A DNA stretch of 60,000 nt from Polytrichum commune (lineage: Eukaryota > Streptophyta > Polytrichopsida > Polytrichales > Polytrichaceae): the NCBI GenBank assembly GCA_950295325.1, contig OX485806.1, positions 6,512,001 through 6,572,000 of the forward strand, written 5' to 3'. The stretch's first letter is position 1; each line of letters starts with the position of its first letter. The position numbers and the translations under genes were made by a program. Below, piece by piece: positions 57,861-60,000 of this stretch. The notes under the pieces are model-generated. The model did no database searches. It was not told the DNA's origin and was given only the letters and a program-made list of their open reading frames with translations.

Positions 57861-58110
57861 CTGGGCTAGCCCATATTTTTGAGGCCTTAATCTTGCCATA
57901 GCTAGGCTAGCCCATATTTTTTGAGGCCTCAATCTAGCCATAGTTAGGCTAGCCCATATTTTCTAAGGCCTCGATCTAGCCATAGCTGGGCTAGCCCATA
58001 TTTTTTGAGGCCTCGATCTAGCCATAGCTGGGCTAGCCCATATTTTGGGAGGCCTCGATCTAGCCATAGCTGGGCTAACCCATTTTTTTCGGGTACCGTT
58101 TCTAGCCATA
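57861..58110 (+). repeat. 42-bp tandem array, left (about six copies)
   Basis: CTGGGCTAGCCCAT-type starts occur at 57861, 57902, 57944, 57986, 58028 and 58070. Each 42-bp unit holds two perfect palindromes, GGGCTAGCCC and GAGGCCTC, joined by a T-rich stretch, then GATCTAGCCATAG. The last unit passes into a distinct tail CATTTTTTTCG-G-ACCGTTT-AGCCATA. The array lies just 3' of the minus-strand hAT exon. Confidence 0.95.
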
Positions 58111-58212
58111 TAGTTGGATTAGCTGACCTAATAAATTAATTCATGTAGCTCATATAATGAATTCAAGGAGACATTGTGTCATCAATACAATTATATTTCA
58201 TATCAGTCAAAA

Positions 58213-59001
58213 TCACTCATCGTCATCAATATCTAAAACATGTTGCTCATCATACTCTACCAACAAATTGTCATCATCCTCTATTTGCAACTCCTCATTG
58301 AAAATAGGGCGTTTGGGAATGTGATTCTTCCAATCGGAATTATCCAACAAGATCAACTTTTCAGGATCGTATGGCATTAGATGTTTGTTCAACTTCAACA
58401 TCATTGATGCCTCTGCAAATCCTCCCCCAAGCGATGATCTCTTTGGAGTAATGATATCATTTAGACTGCCAAAGTCACATTCTAGCCCACCCGATCCGGG
58501 CTTGGAGGCTAGTAAAGCGGCGGCTACTTCCGCCAAACACGGCATTCTATATCGTTCATTCCACCACCAACTAACCAAATTCCCAGATTCTGGGAATTTC
58601 TCACTGGCGATGGAGAAATACATGTGTATCTTGGCCGCCACCATGGCCACCGGATCATGTTCAATATCCACCTCCTCACTCTCCTCATGGCTGGTTTGCA
58701 CTGCGTCGCCAATGAGATCCTGCAACATTGCTCTAGATGCTATAGGATCCGATGCTATCTTTCGACGCTTGACTAGACGGCCGCGGTCAGCATTGATCTC
58801 CGGGAGAAGGGATATGATCGCCTCAGCTTTCTTCTCCACCAATCGCTTGATGGTTTTCCAAATCACACCGTCATGGATGAGATCGTAAAGTTTCTCGATT
58901 ACGCCCGCCACTACAGTTACAGAGATCCGGCTACTACTTACAGAGTTCTGGCTACTACTTACAGAGTTTTGGCTACTAGTTGCAGATGAGCTGGTTGAGT
59001 T
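58213..59001 (-). CDS. hAT transposase 3' exon (dimerisation domain)
   Basis: Read on the minus strand, the frame is open from 59001 down to 58213 after a stop at 59002-59004. The segment beginning at 58911 (232 codons) starts with GTG, not ATG, so this is probably the last exon of a spliced gene or a truncated one. The first 30 codons are a Ser/Asn-rich linker coded by a 21-bp repeat. Counting from 58911, residues 112-180 fit the hAT C-terminal dimerisation domain: WWW at 115-117, YRMPCLAEVAA, then GLECDFGSLN where most hATs have the ERxFS motif, and a KRSSLGGGFAEASMML helix. An acidic tail (IEDDD to DIDDDE) ends it. The BED finger and catalytic core are not visible upstream. It would be a nuclear DNA-transposition protein. 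It differs clearly from the hAT at 21.5 kb and represents another lineage. Confidence 0.75.
   Translation of the reverse strand, partial: NSTSSSATSSQNSVSSSQNSVSSSRISVTVVAGVIEKLYDLIHDGVIWKTIKRLVEKKAEAIISLLPEINADRGRLVKRRKIASDPIASRAMLQDLIGDAVQTSHEESEEVDIEHDPVAMVAAKIHMYFSIASEKFPESGNLVSWWWNERYRMPCLAEVAAALLASKPGSGGLECDFGSLNDIITPKRSSLGGGFAEASMMLKLNKHLMPYDPEKLILLDNSDWKNHIPKRPIFNEELQIEDDDNLLVEYDEQHVLDIDDDE
58908..58985 (-). repeat. 21-bp tandem repeat, in frame with the hAT exon
   Basis: GGCTACTA(C/G)TTACAGAG recurs at 58929, 58950 and 58971, period 21. On the coding strand this gives seven-residue repeats of the SSSQNSV type, joined to the transposase frame without a stop. Repeat-number change would keep the frame. 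Confidence 0.85.
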
Positions 59002-59013
59002 TCAAAATGAACT

Positions 59014-59165
59014 TGTTGAAGTTCTTGTTCAAGACTTCAAGAGAACGACCCATCTTTTTAGAGGAATGTATAGAATATAGCCGACTTTGAGTAAAGACAT
59101 ATCAAAAGATGTAAACATGTAACCGGTTGCACTTGGAAGCACTTGGATATGGACAGATGATCTCA
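59014..59165 (+). repeat. Dispersed repeat, copy beside hAT exon
   Basis: It matches 2760-2925 block by block (GTTGAAGTT, AAGACTTCA, ACCCATC, TTTTAGAGGAAT, then CCGGTTGCACTTGGAAGCAC). It lies between the hAT exon and the right 42-bp array, so it is probably part of the same transposon. Confidence 0.55.
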
Positions 59166-59263
59166 ACCCTAAAAATTTTATGGTAGTGGTAGGGATGACA
59201 TGGCTGGGCCTTAGCTTGAGCCAATTGAGTTACATGACTTATCTTTAGCTAGCTAATAACTAG

Positions 59264-59430
59264 CTGGGCTAGCCCATATTATCTGAGGCCTCGATCTAGC
59301 CATAGCTGGACTAGCCCATATTTTTTGAGGCCTCGATCTAGCCATAGCTAGGCTAGCCCATAATTTTTCAAGCCGCGATCTAGCCATAGCTGGGCTAGCC
59401 CATTTTTTTCGAGAACCGTTTTCAGCCATA
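59264..59430 (+). repeat. 42-bp tandem array, right (four copies)
   Basis: Units start at 59264, 59306, 59348 and 59390 and are the same repeat, in the same orientation, as 57861-58110. The array ends in the same tail CATTTTTTTCGAGAACCGTT then TTCAGCCATA. Confidence 0.95.
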
Positions 59431-59448
59431 ACTGTTAGCTATTAGGTT

Positions 59449-59483
59449 AGCCGCTAGCCCAAAAAGTCCGTGGGCTAGCGGCT
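59449..59483. repeat. Perfect 13-bp hairpin, 9-nt loop
   Basis: AGCCGCTAGCCCA (59449-59461) and TGGGCTAGCGGCT (59471-59483) are exact reverse complements with loop AAAAGTCCG. The stem re-uses the GCTAGCCCA core of the 42-bp units and may mark the end of the transposon. Confidence 0.8.
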
Positions 59484-60000
59484 GTACAAGGTCTGAAAGA
59501 CTTGTAACACCTACCATGGGAGAGGGTGAAAACACATGGAAATATTGTATAGCCTGGAGAGTTACATCATAAGCCAACTTGGTTAGGGACCCTGATTTTG
59601 GTCTACTAAGATTCATTTGGAATGAATCAACAACAAATTTAGGAAGGATGTGTTTTTGTTGTACATACATGGTAGGTGTCATGGACCGAATCCACGAATG
59701 GGTATTGCAACCTCTACATTAAAGAGGTTGAGAACTCCAAAAACGAGATTGACAAAAACGAGTCTCTTACGCATGCTTGTTTACTCAAGTCCACTTTAAA
59801 ACACTTGAGCTTTCAACTCAAGAGATTGAACGATCTAAAACGTTCACAACGCTCTCATGGAAGCCGCTTAGGAATTGTTGAAGAGTTAAAAGCTTTTGTT
59901 TTCGCAGGTCCTAAGTTAATTTGTACTCTCAATCATCTTTCGGCCAAAACCCTACCCTTCTCTTATCAACAACTTATGATGAAATATTGTCACAGATGAG
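59484..60000. other. No gene recognised; frames run to the window edge
   Basis: A minus frame (59422-59682, 86 codons) and a plus frame (59676-59999, 107 codons, ending at the window edge) are open but have no domain I recognise. The plus frame has a Lys/Leu-rich middle and is crossed by TTTTCGCAG/GTC, which would pass as a splice acceptor. It may be part of a gene beyond the window. Confidence 0.35.

Noticed and set aside
57861-58110. CRISPR-like array of 42-bp repeats
   Set aside because: The units are contiguous with no unique spacers, and the sequence context is a plant-type transposon.
1-60000. tRNA, rRNA, LTR-retrotransposon polyprotein or integrated virus
   Set aside because: I read for a tRNA T-loop pattern with a matching acceptor stem, rRNA-like conserved blocks, and reverse-transcriptase, integrase or coat-protein motifs, and found none beyond the LINE zinc-knuckle relic. 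A computational scan could still find decayed pieces.

Overview
This looks like a gene-poor stretch of a plant nuclear chromosome. It is AT-rich, every frame is broken into short ORFs, and there is no operon-like packing. Several mobile-element types typical of plants can be bounded from their ends: Tourist/Harbinger-like MITEs with TAA or TTA target-site duplications (TSDs), a Stowaway-like MITE with TA TSDs, a Mutator-like MITE with a 9-bp TSD, and hAT elements with transposase remnants. The Stowaway consensus favours a flowering plant. I cannot name the species, and a fern, bryophyte or charophyte is not strictly excluded. No intact host gene could be recognised with confidence.

Layout. 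1-5450: one family-1 MITE (837-1341), local tandem duplications (about 1695-2585 and 4693-5448) and a duplicated long hairpin. 5400-5900: a GC-rich, promoter-like island with a G-box, a pyrimidine tract and a TATA box. 8.9-12.5 kb: a long-TIR element (8948-9270), a LINE relic with a zf-RVT-like zinc-knuckle domain (about 9.8-10.7 kb), and a composite element into which a 384-bp MITE inserted (11916-12299). 17.3-17.7 kb: two foldbacks. 21341-22668: a complete hAT deletion derivative with an intact 8-bp TSD and the C-terminal part of a transposase. 22.7-28.2 kb: a run of MITEs and foldbacks. 34-38.3 kb: more family-1 and family-2 MITEs, one carrying an extra open reading frame (35430-35828). 39.6-45.4 kb: a hAT-like motif cluster, nested MITEs and a long inverted repeat. 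45.8-46.3 kb: a 262-bp tandem duplication. 46.3-51.6 kb: little recognisable, apart from a C/T-rich block at about 48.1-49.3 kb. 51.6-56.8 kb: MITE clusters, then a five-copy 171-bp tandem array that is open in one frame (54551-55394). 57.8-59.5 kb: a second hAT transposase 3' exon on the minus strand, flanked on both sides by arrays of the same 42-bp repeat.

How the parts relate. Most of the window can be read as layers of small DNA transposons. Families 1 and 2 share the terminal motif GGGCCACTTCACAC and were probably moved by one Harbinger-type transposase that is not encoded here. The two hAT remnants belong to different hAT lineages. The most unusual items are the direct 42-bp arrays around the minus-strand hAT exon, the open 171-bp array, the open reading frame inside one MITE, and a clear excess of G or C homopolymers 9-15 bases long.
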